Shown here one piece after another: positions 53,915 to 62,103 of a stretch of 64,000 bases of DNA. The notes beneath the pieces are model-generated. The model saw only the letters and a program-made list of their open reading frames with translations. It was not told the DNA's origin and searched no databases. Position numbers and translations under genes: made by a program. The first letter of the stretch is position 1. Every line of letters begins with the position of its first letter. The stretch comes from Flavobacterium sp. HTF (GTDB lineage: Bacteria > Bacteroidota > Bacteroidia > Flavobacteriales > Flavobacteriaceae): NCBI RefSeq assembly GCF_003105115.1, contig NZ_QETH01000018.1, positions 1-64,000 of the forward strand, read 5' to 3'.

Positions 53915-53935
53915 TATAAAGTCGAATGTAAAATT

Positions 53936-55099
53936 TTACATCTTGAATTCTAAAGCGTTAATCAAACCTTTTTCTTCTTCAGTAGCCGTAAATCCGGAGA
54001 TATTCCAGTAATTGGTCAATATCTTATTCTGCTTATTAAAAAGGGTTTTATCTTTAAAAACATCACTGTCGTTATAAGTGAATTTTTGTTTATTAAAATT
54101 TGTAGTTATAAAATTATTACGAACCTGAATATTTTTTACCTGATCCTTTAAAATAAGATCATAAGCTATTTCTTCATTTGAGCTCAATACATAATAATCC
54201 AAACCATCCAGTCTGTAATTTACCTTTATGACAGATCTTGTAATATTTTTAGATCCAATCGCTGTTTTGTCAACCGTTTCCGCAATTGTTCCCGGCAAAA
54301 CATTAATGCTAAATTCAAAAATTAGTTTTTTTTCAGGATCATAAATAATTTCAAAATTATCTACAGTTTCTTTCGATTTATTAAGGGGAGTTACAGTCAT
54401 TACATAGTAATCCTTATTGGTAGCGTGTCCTCTGATAATAAAATCGTATTCCTTTTTTGCTTTTGGGTCCAGCAGGGGTTCAAAATACTTTAAATTGGTA
54501 TAATTTTCCATTATATCATTAAGGTTATATCCCTTTAAATCGGCACTAACATCTGTTTCCAATAAACCATAAGAGCGATTTTGTTCGACCAATAATGTTG
54601 TTGAAACTTTCTTCTGATTTACTGCAAATTGAAAATTTACAAGACCGTCATTATAATAAGAGTATTTATTATCAAGCATAAAAAATTCTCTTACATAGAC
54701 TTTTAAGCGGTAAGGCATTGCTAAATTCTTCATTGAATTTGAGACAATTTTCTGAAGTATTTTTTGAGGAGCTTCAGTAGACACCACAATTTCATCCAGT
54801 TTATTGTCTTTATTTTTCAGGTAAACCACAAACTCATTTTCTTTTAAAGCTGCCCAGCGAATGGTTACATCCTCATAATTGGTTTCAGAAACCTGCACAT
54901 TCGAAGCTCCGTTTACAATAAAAGTAACTTTACCTTCCTGATTGCTTATTAAAATCTGTTTGGTTTTCATTATCACAACGGTTGCATTTTGTATAGGCAA
55001 CTGTGTTTCAATATCTTTAACGACGATAGAATACTCCGTATCCTGAGCAAAAATAGTGACGCTAAAGAATACAAAAAATAATAGTATTAATTTCTTCAT
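53936..55099 (-). CDS. exported protein with CarboxypepD_reg-like N-terminus
   Basis: A signal peptide (LILLFFVFFSVTIFAQ) precedes a CarboxypepD_reg-like domain of about 85 residues (IQNATVVIMKTKQILISNQEGKV at the fold core). A C-terminal region of about 270 residues is beta-rich and has no clear membrane helix or known motif. Its plan is like that of DUF5686-type proteins, which link a CarboxypepD_reg domain to a barrel, but it lacks a typical barrel end. I do not assign a function. It is a single-gene unit with its own terminator. Confidence 0.75.
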   Translation of the reverse strand: MKKLILLFFVFFSVTIFAQDTEYSIVVKDIETQLPIQNATVVIMKTKQILISNQEGKVTFIVNGASNVQVSETNYEDVTIRWAALKENEFVVYLKNKDNKLDEIVVSTEAPQKILQKIVSNSMKNLAMPYRLKVYVREFFMLDNKYSYYNDGLVNFQFAVNQKKVSTTLLVEQNRSYGLLETDVSADLKGYNLNDIMENYTNLKYFEPLLDPKAKKEYDFIIRGHATNKDYYVMTVTPLNKSKETVDNFEIIYDPEKKLIFEFSINVLPGTIAETVDKTAIGSKNITRSVIKVNYRLDGLDYYVLSSNEEIAYDLILKDQVKNIQVRNNFITTNFNKQKFTYNDSDVFKDKTLFNKQNKILTNYWNISGFTATEEEKGLINALEFKM

Positions 55100-55207
55100 A
55101 GGCTATTTTTAAAAATTATCACACATTGTTAAAAAAACAACATCAAATTAAATAAATTAAATTGTTATATACCAATAGAATGGAAATTAAAATAAGAAAT
55201 TGACTTA

Positions 55208-55243
55208 TAAAAAAAAATCCCAAGCTTTTTGCTTAGGATTTTT
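55208..55243 (-). terminator. terminator of the ferredoxin gene
   Basis: AAAAATCCCAAGC, a T-rich loop and GCTTAGGATTTTT form a stem with one mismatch, followed on the minus strand by a T run. Confidence 0.82.
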
Positions 55244-55265
55244 CTTATTTTTATTTTAAAATATC

Positions 55266-55616
55266 TTATTCATTATGTAAAAATGCCTGACGTGCCAACA
55301 AAGTTTCTTCATCTTCAACATGGTTATCATCAGGTACACAACAATCTACAGGGCAAACTGCCGCACATTGTGGTTCGTCGTGAAAACCTTTACATTCTGT
55401 ACACTTTCCGGGAACAATATAATATACTTCATCAGAAATTGGAGTCTGTGCATCATCAGCATCAACTTCAGTTCCGTCAGGTAAAATTATTTTTCCTGAA
55501 AGGCTTGTACCATCCTTATATCTCCAATCATCCGCTCCTTCATAAATTGCTGTATTCGGGCACTCTGGTTCACAAGCACCACAGTTTATACATTCGTCGG
55601 TTATAATTATCGCCAT
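55266..55616 (-). CDS. 4Fe-4S dicluster ferredoxin
   Basis: A small soluble electron carrier of 116 residues. [12 protein letters not shown] (about 9-20) and [18 protein letters not shown] (about 73-90, then DC) hold eight ligating cysteines for two [4Fe-4S] clusters. The second motif has an insertion between the second and third Cys, as in the Azotobacter FdI-like and other long-loop bacterial ferredoxins. The acidic C-terminal tail is typical. It is divergent from the LuxC-like reductase gene by 158 nt, a conserved pairing in Bacteroidota from memory, so the two may act together. Confidence 0.9.
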   Translation of the reverse strand: MAIIITDECINCGACEPECPNTAIYEGADDWRYKDGTSLSGKIILPDGTEVDADDAQTPISDEVYYIVPGKCTECKGFHDEPQCAAVCPVDCCVPDDNHVEDEETLLARQAFLHNE

Positions 55617-55631
55617 GTTTATCTTATTTTA

Positions 55632-55722
55632 TGCTTTAAGCATCAAGCTTTAAGCTATTTCTAAAATATTATTTTTCAAAAATTAAAGCTTATTGCATAA
55701 AGCTTACCGCTTACCGCTAAAA
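55632..55722. repeat. AAGCTT-type degenerate inverted repeat
   Basis: Units such as GCTTTAAGC and AAGCTTTAAGC (55632-55654) face AAAGCTTATTGC and AAGCTTACCGCTTACCGCT (55685-55718). They occupy most of the ferredoxin/LuxC-like divergent gap, a fifth unit family beside those at 8791, 14930, 21735, 22166 and 25098. Confidence 0.7.
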
Positions 55723-55727
55723 AAACT

Positions 55728-55735
55728 TATTTTTG
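55728..55735 (+). promoter_or_regulatory. candidate -7 element of the LuxC-like gene
   Basis: TATTTTTG is an exact TAnnTTTG match, 38 nt before the ATG at 55774. No -33 motif at standard spacing is visible. Confidence 0.45.
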
Positions 55736-55773
55736 TGCAAAATTACAATCAAAACTATTCATAAACAAACATT

Positions 55774-56835
55774 ATGACATTAGAAACAAAAAAAAGTGTT
55801 TTTGTTGAATTAGGTAAGTTTTTAAAACAATTTACCGAAAACGATACCGTTAGAAAATCAGACGTCCTTCATAACGATTTATTTTTTGATGATTTCGAAA
55901 AACTGATTCATTTATCGCAATCTCATAATGGATGGTATACGCCTGAACAAGTATATTTTGCAATACAATCCTGGGCAGACGCATTGACAGAAGAAAACAT
56001 TACCAAATGGCTTTCAAATTATGATTTTACGGGAGTTGAACCAAAAAATGTTGCCCTGATTTTAGCCGGAAATATTCCTCTGGTAGGTTTTCATGATTTT
56101 CTTTCTGTTCTGATTACCGGTCACAATGCAGTTATAAAAACGTCCTCAAACGATCAGCACTTATTGCCTTTTTTAGCAAAATACATCATTACTGTTAATC
56201 CTGACTTTGAAAATAAGATCAATTTCCCGGAAGGAAAACTGGAAAATTTTGATGCCGTAATCGCAACAGGAAGCAACAATACATCACGTTATTTTGAATA
56301 TTATTTTAAGGATAAACCATCAATTATCCGAAAAAACAGAAATTCTGCTGCTGTCTTAAACGGAAAAGAAACCAAAGAACAACTAGAAGCTTTGGGTGAG
56401 GATATCTTCAGGTATTTTGGCTTAGGATGCCGAAATGTCTCAAAAATCTTTGTACCAAAAGGATATTCTTTTGACACTTTTTTTGAGGGAATTTTCAAAT
56501 ATCAGGATGTTATCCATTATGAAAAATACGCCAACAATTATGATTATAACAAAGCCGTATTTTTGATGAGTAATTTTAAATTACTGGATAATGGTTTCCT
56601 GACTTTAAAAGAAGATCCAAGCTACGCCTCGCCTATTTCGAGCGTTTTCTATGAATTTTACGAAAACATTGAAGATTTACAGACCCGTCTTAAAGCTGAT
56701 GCTGAACAAATTCAATGTATCGTGAGTACTGATTTGATAGAAAACAGTATTCCTTTCGGCGAAACCCAAAATCCTCAATTGTGGGATTATGCAGATAACG
56801 TTGATACTATAACGTTTTTGTTAACAACAAAGTAA
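55774..56835 (+). CDS. LuxC-like acyl-CoA reductase
   Basis: An aldehyde-dehydrogenase-fold protein of 353 residues of the LuxC/acyl-CoA reductase family (PF05893). The catalytic Cys lies in FGLGCRNVSKIFVP (about residue 215). The NAD(P)-binding region is seen in VALILAGNIPLVGFHDFL (about 91-108) and VIATGSNNTSRYF (about 164-176). LuxC reduces fatty acyl groups to aldehydes, but the chain length and the native reaction here are unknown. The partnership with a ferredoxin and serC-serA is characteristic of flavobacteria but unexplained. Confidence 0.85.
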   Translation: MTLETKKSVFVELGKFLKQFTENDTVRKSDVLHNDLFFDDFEKLIHLSQSHNGWYTPEQVYFAIQSWADALTEENITKWLSNYDFTGVEPKNVALILAGNIPLVGFHDFLSVLITGHNAVIKTSSNDQHLLPFLAKYIITVNPDFENKINFPEGKLENFDAVIATGSNNTSRYFEYYFKDKPSIIRKNRNSAAVLNGKETKEQLEALGEDIFRYFGLGCRNVSKIFVPKGYSFDTFFEGIFKYQDVIHYEKYANNYDYNKAVFLMSNFKLLDNGFLTLKEDPSYASPISSVFYEFYENIEDLQTRLKADAEQIQCIVSTDLIENSIPFGETQNPQLWDYADNVDTITFLLTTK

Positions 56836-56929
56836 AAAAATGTTCAATTATTTCGAATAATTTATCGCTTTTTCAGCTCCTATTGCCGAAATTTGCGTCT
56901 TTAAAATTTTTCGACTATTAACAACAACC

Positions 56930-58000
56930 ATGAAAAAACACAACTACAGCGCAGGACCAAGTATTTTACCTCAGCAAGTTTTTGAGAAGGCATCACAAGC
57001 AGTATTAAATTTTAACAATTCTGGATTATCTATTCTGGAAATCTCGCACAGAAGTAAGGATTTTGTTGCGGTTATGGATGAAGCTCGTTCGCTGGCTTTA
57101 GAATTACTAGGACTTCAGGGAAAAGGATATCAGGCATTATTTTTACAAGGTGGTGCAAGTACAGCATTTTTAATGGCTCCGTATAATTTAATGAAAGAAA
57201 ACGGAAAAGCTGCTTATTTAGACTCGGGAACCTGGGCAACGGCTGCTATAAAAGAAGCTAAATTGTTTGGAGAAACGGTTGTCGTAGCTTCTTCAAAAGA
57301 CGATAATTATTCAAATATTCCAAAAGGATACGCAATACCGGCCGACGCAGATTATTTTCACTGCACAAGTAACAATACGATTTTTGGAACTCAAATGAAA
57401 GAATTCCCGGCAACAAACATTCCTGTTGTTTGTGACATGAGTTCTGATATTTTTTCACGCGTATTAGATTTCTCTAAATTCGATTTAATTTATGCAGGAG
57501 CTCAAAAAAATATGGGACCTGCAGGAACTACTTTAGTTGTAGTGAAAGAAGAAATCTTAGAGAAAAGCGGAAGAACTATCCCAAGTATGTTAGACTACGC
57601 TAAACATATCAAAGCAGAAAGCATGTACAATACGCCTTCTGTTTTTGCAGTATATGTTTCTCTTTTGACATTACAATGGATTAAAGAAAAAGGCGGAGTT
57701 GCTGCCGTTGAGAAATTAAACAACGCAAAAGCGGAATTACTTTATACTGAAATCGACAGAAACCCTTTATTCAAAGGAGCTGCAGCGGTTGAAGATCGTT
57801 CAAATATGAATGTTACTTTCTTATTGACAAACCCGGACCATGCTGCAACTTTTGATGCTTTATGGAAAGAAGCCGGAATTTCAGGATTGCCTGGACACCG
57901 CTCAGTGGGTGGTTACAGAGCTTCTATTTACAATGCTATGCCTATCGAAAGTGTTCAGGTTTTAGTTGACGTAATGAAAGCTTTAGAAAGTAAAGTTTAA
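56930..58000 (+). CDS. serC: phosphoserine/phosphohydroxythreonine aminotransferase
   Basis: A PLP-dependent class V aminotransferase that converts 3-phosphohydroxypyruvate to phosphoserine, and also serves pyridoxal phosphate synthesis. Features are NYSAGPSILP at 4-13, the PLP Lys in YAGAQKNMGPAG (about residue 197), and the C-terminal SGLPGHRSVGGYRAS. The length of 356 is normal. SerA follows 122 nt downstream and the LuxC-like gene is 94 nt upstream, so the transcription unit may include all three. Confidence 0.93.
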   Translation: MKKHNYSAGPSILPQQVFEKASQAVLNFNNSGLSILEISHRSKDFVAVMDEARSLALELLGLQGKGYQALFLQGGASTAFLMAPYNLMKENGKAAYLDSGTWATAAIKEAKLFGETVVVASSKDDNYSNIPKGYAIPADADYFHCTSNNTIFGTQMKEFPATNIPVVCDMSSDIFSRVLDFSKFDLIYAGAQKNMGPAGTTLVVVKEEILEKSGRTIPSMLDYAKHIKAESMYNTPSVFAVYVSLLTLQWIKEKGGVAAVEKLNNAKAELLYTEIDRNPLFKGAAAVEDRSNMNVTFLLTNPDHAATFDALWKEAGISGLPGHRSVGGYRASIYNAMPIESVQVLVDVMKALESKV

Positions 58001-58122
58001 TCGTTTTTCGGTTTATTATTAATCGAAACAGCTATTAATTAAAATACCAAAAAGAAAAACCATAATATATGTTTATCATCTAATTCATATGATTAGTGAT
58101 TAACAAATAAATACAAAATAAA

Positions 58123-59073
58123 ATGAAAGTATTAGCGAATGACGGAATTTCAAAAAGTGGAATTCTAGCTTTAGAAAAAGGCGGATTTGAAGTTATAACA
58201 ACAAAAGTAGCTCAGGAACAAGTAGCTAACTTTATCAATGAAAATAATGTAAGCGTAATTTTAGTACGTAGTGCTACTAAAGTTCGTAAAGATATTATCG
58301 ACGCATGTCCTGGTATCAAAATTATCGGTCGTGGTGGTGTTGGTATGGACAACATTGATGTTGATTACGCAAAAAGCAAAGGAATTCATGTAATCAATAC
58401 TCCTGCTTCATCATCAGAATCTGTTGCTGAATTAGTATTTGGACACTTGTTTTCCGGTGTTCGTTTTTTGCATGATTCTAACAGAAATATGCCTCTTGAA
58501 GGAGATTCAAACTTTGAAGGTTTGAAAAAAGCATATGCAAACGGAACTGAATTAAGAGGAAAAACTCTTGGAATCGTTGGTATTGGCCGTATTGGTCAGG
58601 CTACTGCTAAAATGGCACTTGGTTTAGGAATGAAAGTTATCGCTGCTGATAGTTTTATCCCAAAAGTAGATGTAAAAGTGGAATTCTTTGACGGACAATC
58701 AATCACAACTACAATTGTATCTCAATCTTTAGAATCTTTATTTAAAGAAGCTGATTTCATTACTCTTCACGTTCCTGCTCAGGATGGTTACATCATTGGT
58801 GAGAAAGAACTGGAGATTGTAAAAGACGGTGTTGGAATCGTAAACTGTGCACGTGGTGGTGTAATTGATGAAGTAGCTTTAGTAAAAGCTTTAGATTCAG
58901 GAAAAGTGGCTTTTGCAGGATTAGACGTTTTCGAAAGTGAACCAAAACCGGAAATGGCAATTTTAATGCACACTAAAATCTCCCTGACTCCACACATCGG
59001 AGCTGCAACAGGAGAAGCACAAGACAGAATCGGAACTGAGCTGGCATCACAAATTATTACTTTGTTAAGCTAA
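58123..59073 (+). CDS. serA: D-3-phosphoglycerate dehydrogenase, short form
   Basis: This converts 3-phosphoglycerate to 3-phosphohydroxypyruvate with NAD. The nucleotide fold has GIVGIGRIGQATAKMALGLG (residues about 149-168). Catalytic residues are Arg in NCARGGVIDE (near 243), Glu in FESEPKP (near 272) and His in LTPHIGAAT (near 291). At 316 residues it lacks the C-terminal ACT domain that gives serine feedback in the long form. A strong terminator follows. Confidence 0.93.
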   Translation: MKVLANDGISKSGILALEKGGFEVITTKVAQEQVANFINENNVSVILVRSATKVRKDIIDACPGIKIIGRGGVGMDNIDVDYAKSKGIHVINTPASSSESVAELVFGHLFSGVRFLHDSNRNMPLEGDSNFEGLKKAYANGTELRGKTLGIVGIGRIGQATAKMALGLGMKVIAADSFIPKVDVKVEFFDGQSITTTIVSQSLESLFKEADFITLHVPAQDGYIIGEKELEIVKDGVGIVNCARGGVIDEVALVKALDSGKVAFAGLDVFESEPKPEMAILMHTKISLTPHIGAATGEAQDRIGTELASQIITLLS

Positions 59074-59096
59074 CTAAGAAAATAATATTTATCTTT

Positions 59097-59140
59097 AAAG
59101 GGATTTATTACAAATTTGTAGTAAATCCCTTTCTTTTTTA
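59097..59140 (+). terminator. strong terminator of the serCA unit
   Basis: AAAGGGATTTA and TAAATCCCTTT flank an inner palindrome (TACAAATTTGTA). The long stem leads into CTTTTTT. Confidence 0.9.
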
Positions 59141-59175
59141 TTTATTTTGTTGTTTAATTTAAAACTTTAAAAACC

Positions 59176-59739
59176 ATGTTTGAACAATTAACACAATTAG
59201 TACAACAGTACGGAAACTCAGCTGTTGTAAATAATGATGCCGTTCCTAATGAGCATAATGAAGGCGTAATAAATGAAGCAAACAATTCGATCTTTTCGGG
59301 ATTGCAAAAAATTGCTTCAGAAGGTGGTGCTGAACAGCTTGCAGGTTTGTTTAACGGAAGTTCCCCAATAGACAGTTTTAATCCTGTTGTACAGCAAATA
59401 ACACAACAATTAAAAGGAAATCTAGGTGAAAAATTTGGATTAAGCAGTGAAGCTTCTTCAGGAGTTGCCTCCGGCATGATCCCTCAGATATTAAATTCTT
59501 TAGTAAACAAAGCCCAAGACCCGAACGACAGCAGTTTTCAGATTTCTGATATTATTTCAGCAATTTCCGGAAACAGCGGGCAGGCATCCGGTATTATGGA
59601 TACAATTTCAAAATACGGAATGCAGTTTGGCCTCGATCAGAACAATGACGGAAAAGTAGATGTTACAGATGTTTTGGTTGTTACCAAAAGCAAAGGCGGG
59701 ATTTCTGGTTTTATTGGCAAACTTTTCGGGAAAAAATAG
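59176..59739 (+). CDS. DUF937-like protein with an EF-hand/dockerin-like loop
   Basis: The protein of 187 residues has no signal peptide. Its central part is helical and Ser/Gln/Gly-rich, with a repeat-like GVASGMIPQILNSLVNKA region of the DUF937 type. Near the C-terminus is LDQNNDGKVDVTDVL (about 155-169), a D-x-N-x-D-G-x-V-D calcium-binding loop like those in dockerins, followed by Lys/Gly-rich tail. Calcium binding in the cytoplasm would be unusual. A CTTTG-type repeat follows immediately. Confidence 0.75.
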   Translation: MFEQLTQLVQQYGNSAVVNNDAVPNEHNEGVINEANNSIFSGLQKIASEGGAEQLAGLFNGSSPIDSFNPVVQQITQQLKGNLGEKFGLSSEASSGVASGMIPQILNSLVNKAQDPNDSSFQISDIISAISGNSGQASGIMDTISKYGMQFGLDQNNDGKVDVTDVLVVTKSKGGISGFIGKLFGKK

Positions 59740-59747
59740 TTTTTTTT

Positions 59748-59932
59748 TAAAGGTACAAAGAGACAAAGGTTCAAAGGAACAGAGTTTTCCAACTCTTCCT
59801 TTGTCTCTTTATCTTTGAACCTTTGCCCCTTTATCATTGAACGTTTGTTCGTTTGCCCCTTTGTCCCTCCCTTTGCCCCTTTGTCCCTTTGAACCTTTGT
59901 TTCTTTGAACCTTTGAACCTTTCCCAACCAAT
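59748..59932. repeat. long CTTTG-type degenerate repeat (185 nt)
   Basis: Two opposite-sense blocks are seen. AAAGGTACAAAGAGACAAAGG and AAAGGAAC units (59750-59785) face a long run of CCTTTGTC/CCTTTGAACC/TTTGCCCC units (59798-59932). The period is 7-8 nt with a fixed CTTTG core and variable 2-3-nt links. This is the largest member of the family in the window. Confidence 0.85.
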
Positions 59933-59984
59933 CAAAAATGTTAAAAACAAAACTCCTAACTTATTTATTTTGTAAATTTATAAG

Positions 59985-60422
59985 ATGAAAAAGAGTATTT
60001 CCATATTAATCCTTTTGTTTATTATCATTGCTTGTTCTATAACTTCTAAAAACATTGCAGAAGCAAATCAGCCAGCAAAAAATGTAGCGGTAAACGATAC
60101 GGTCAGAATTGCCAATGATTCTTTGGAATATGAGGTTATTATTATTGACAATGGTTTTAGTACCTGGCTGGCATCAAGAGCTTTTCCCCGCAATTACCAT
60201 TCGCTCTCTTATCTCGAAAACAAAAACAATCAATATATAACAGAATGGAATAGCCGTGTCTTGCAGCCTCTGCGTTATGATCCTAATCTATACGAAATGA
60301 GCATTAACTACAACCCTACAACTAAATACGGATATGAAGTCAATTATCTTATTTATAACTACATGATTTATTTTCAAAATACTTATAAACAAAAACTTTG
60401 GGGATATGTTCCATCCCGATAA
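59985..60422 (+). CDS. small lipoprotein, DUF6146-like
   Basis: A lipoprotein signal ends in FIIIAC (Cys at about 17). The mature part of 128 residues has YEVIIIDNGFSTWLASRAFP and EWNSRVLQPLRYDPNLYEMSINYNP, strong sequence features of a family I recall as DUF6146 in flavobacteria. The function is unknown. It is followed by a small membrane-protein gene after 32 nt, a pairing I believe is conserved. Confidence 0.8.
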   Translation: MKKSISILILLFIIIACSITSKNIAEANQPAKNVAVNDTVRIANDSLEYEVIIIDNGFSTWLASRAFPRNYHSLSYLENKNNQYITEWNSRVLQPLRYDPNLYEMSINYNPTTKYGYEVNYLIYNYMIYFQNTYKQKLWGYVPSR

Positions 60423-60454
60423 TGTTGTTATATTTGTAATCATTATAAATAAAG

Positions 60455-60757
60455 ATGAATAAATTAAAGCAGCGTTGGGGAATCACCTCAAATTTCCAGT
60501 TCGTTATCATATTTGTTGTATTTGCCATTACAGGATCGGCATCTGCATGGCTGTCTAAACCTTTTTGTGTATTGTTAGGAATCACCAAAGAAGATTTTGG
60601 AGGATGGTTTACACTCATCAGGCTTATTATTATATTCCCTATTTATCAGGTTTTGCTTGTCGCAATAGGAACTATTTTCGGGCAATATCGTTTCTTTTGG
60701 AACTTCGAAAAAAGAATGCTCAAAAGTATGGGACTGGGTTTCCTGTTTAAAGATTAG
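60455..60757 (+). CDS. small membrane protein, DUF6787-like
   Basis: A 100-residue protein with two or three hydrophobic segments (about 11-30, 50-72 and FGQYRFFWNFEKR close to the C-terminus). It resembles a small Bacteroidota family I recall as DUF6787; check the name. The stop overlaps the convergent gene's stop by 4 nt. Confidence 0.75.
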   Translation: MNKLKQRWGITSNFQFVIIFVVFAITGSASAWLSKPFCVLLGITKEDFGGWFTLIRLIIIFPIYQVLLVAIGTIFGQYRFFWNFEKRMLKSMGLGFLFKD

Positions 60758-61050
60758 ATTTTTCTCGTTGGATTTTGAAAGAAATACGTATAAATCCACG
60801 TAAGTGTAAATGAAGGGATTACATCTGTAAATGGTATTATTTCTTCAAGAAATGTTAAAACTCCTGCTACTTTCCCTACTCTTCCTTTATACATTCTGCT
60901 CATAATAAGAGCCGCAATAGGTGCCCATATTACATCTGAAAATTCACCCAATAAAGGAATCGAGAATGAAATCATTCCAATCCCGTCAAAAAGCAAACCT
61001 AATATAAGTTTTTGAACTCTGTCGTCTTTTTCTAATATCTCTTCTTTCAT
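60754..61050 (-). CDS. small membrane protein, conserved hypothetical
   Basis: A 98-residue protein with hydrophobic segments at about 14-33, 37-55 and 78-92, and acidic ends (EEILEKDDR). ILGLLFDGIGMISFSIP and WAPIAALIMSRMYKG are conserved-looking. I recognise no family. The convergent 4-nt stop overlap with the upstream gene gives no operon link. Confidence 0.7.
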   Translation of the reverse strand: MKEEILEKDDRVQKLILGLLFDGIGMISFSIPLLGEFSDVIWAPIAALIMSRMYKGRVGKVAGVLTFLEEIIPFTDVIPSFTLTWIYTYFFQNPTRKI

Positions 61051-61218
61051 ATAAATAAATTTAGCACTATTTTTTCAGAATAGCAACCCGTTATAAATCA
61101 GTAGTTTTAGATTTTATAAATAACTCATAACCTTAATCAAATATTGTTCCTAAAATTCTGTTATAAGACATTACGATTTCGGGAGAATCTTTGTTTCTTT
61201 GTAAAAACAGTTTCATAA

Positions 61219-62097
61219 ATGATACACGCAAAAAATATACATAAATTCTATGATCAGCTTGAAGTTTTAAAAGGAGTGAATCTGCATATCAAAAAAGGGG
61301 AAATTGTTTCGATCGTTGGAGCTTCCGGAGCAGGGAAAACAACACTTTTGCAAATTCTGGGAACACTGGATAAGCCCGAAAGAAACTCCGAATCGTCTTT
61401 AACCATCAATGGCGAAAATGTATTAAAACTACAGGATCTGGAAACAGATAACTCTAAACAGGAAAAAACGTTTAAGATTATTACCTATACAGTTATCGCA
61501 TATTGTATTTTAATTGCTTTGTTTTTATTGTTTTTCAGGAACAAAATTGAGAATGATGTTTTCGGTCAGGTCACACTGGTTGTGATTGTTTTACCTTTAA
61601 TTACAGCAACCGCTTATTATATTAAATATTTTAAACAGAAAAGTAAAAAAGATAAAATCCTTTCCACTTTTAGAAATTTAAACCTGGGGTTTATTTTTCA
61701 GTTTCATCAATTGCTTCCCGAATTTACAGCTTTAGAAAATGTCTGTATTCCTGCATTTATGGCCAATAAACCAAAAGCCGAAACAGAAAAAGAAGCAACA
61801 AGGCTTTTGCATTATTTAGGCTTATCCCACAGGATTAATCACAAACCAAGCGAACTTTCAGGCGGAGAACAGCAGCGTGTAGCGGTTGCCAGAGCGTTAA
61901 TCAACAAACCCGATGTTATTTTTGCTGATGAACCGTCAGGAAACCTTGACACACAATCTGCCGAAAATTTACACCAGCTCTTTTTCCAGCTTCGTGACGA
62001 ATTTGGGCAAACTTTTGTAATTGTAACCCATAACGAAGAATTAGCCAATATGGCCGACAGAAAATTAATTATGGTAGACGGCCAGATTAGTAATTAG
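61219..62097 (+). CDS. LolD/MacB-type ABC ATPase with an apparent two-helix insertion
   Basis: The ATPase motifs are Walker [10 protein letters not shown] at 34-42, the Q-loop [12 protein letters not shown] (Gln161), the signature LSGGEQQR at 213-220, Walker B VIFADEP at 233-239 and the H-loop His271. The Q-loop and signature context match the LolD family, which powers lipoprotein release. Unusually, about 70 residues separate the [12 protein letters not shown] strand from the [11 protein letters not shown] strand. These include two hydrophobic stretches (about 87-106 and 117-138) with basic ends. A normal LolD is 220-230 residues; this is 292. It precedes a TIGR02757 gene by 6 nt; no permease is adjacent. 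Confidence 0.85.
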   Translation: MIHAKNIHKFYDQLEVLKGVNLHIKKGEIVSIVGASGAGKTTLLQILGTLDKPERNSESSLTINGENVLKLQDLETDNSKQEKTFKIITYTVIAYCILIALFLLFFRNKIENDVFGQVTLVVIVLPLITATAYYIKYFKQKSKKDKILSTFRNLNLGFIFQFHQLLPEFTALENVCIPAFMANKPKAETEKEATRLLHYLGLSHRINHKPSELSGGEQQRVAVARALINKPDVIFADEPSGNLDTQSAENLHQLFFQLRDEFGQTFVIVTHNEELANMADRKLIMVDGQISN

Positions 62098-62103
62098 TTC
62101 ATT

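Noticed and set aside
53729..53935. Small gene in the gap between the BspA-like and CarboxypepD_reg-like genes
   Set aside because: No ORF longer than about 30 codons with a start context; only the promoter box and a terminator are visible.
59637..59927. Open frame on the minus strand with KVQRFKE/KGQRFKD-like repeats
   Set aside because: It is the CTTTG-type repeat read in one frame; the residues simply mirror the repeated units, with no start context or recognisable domain.
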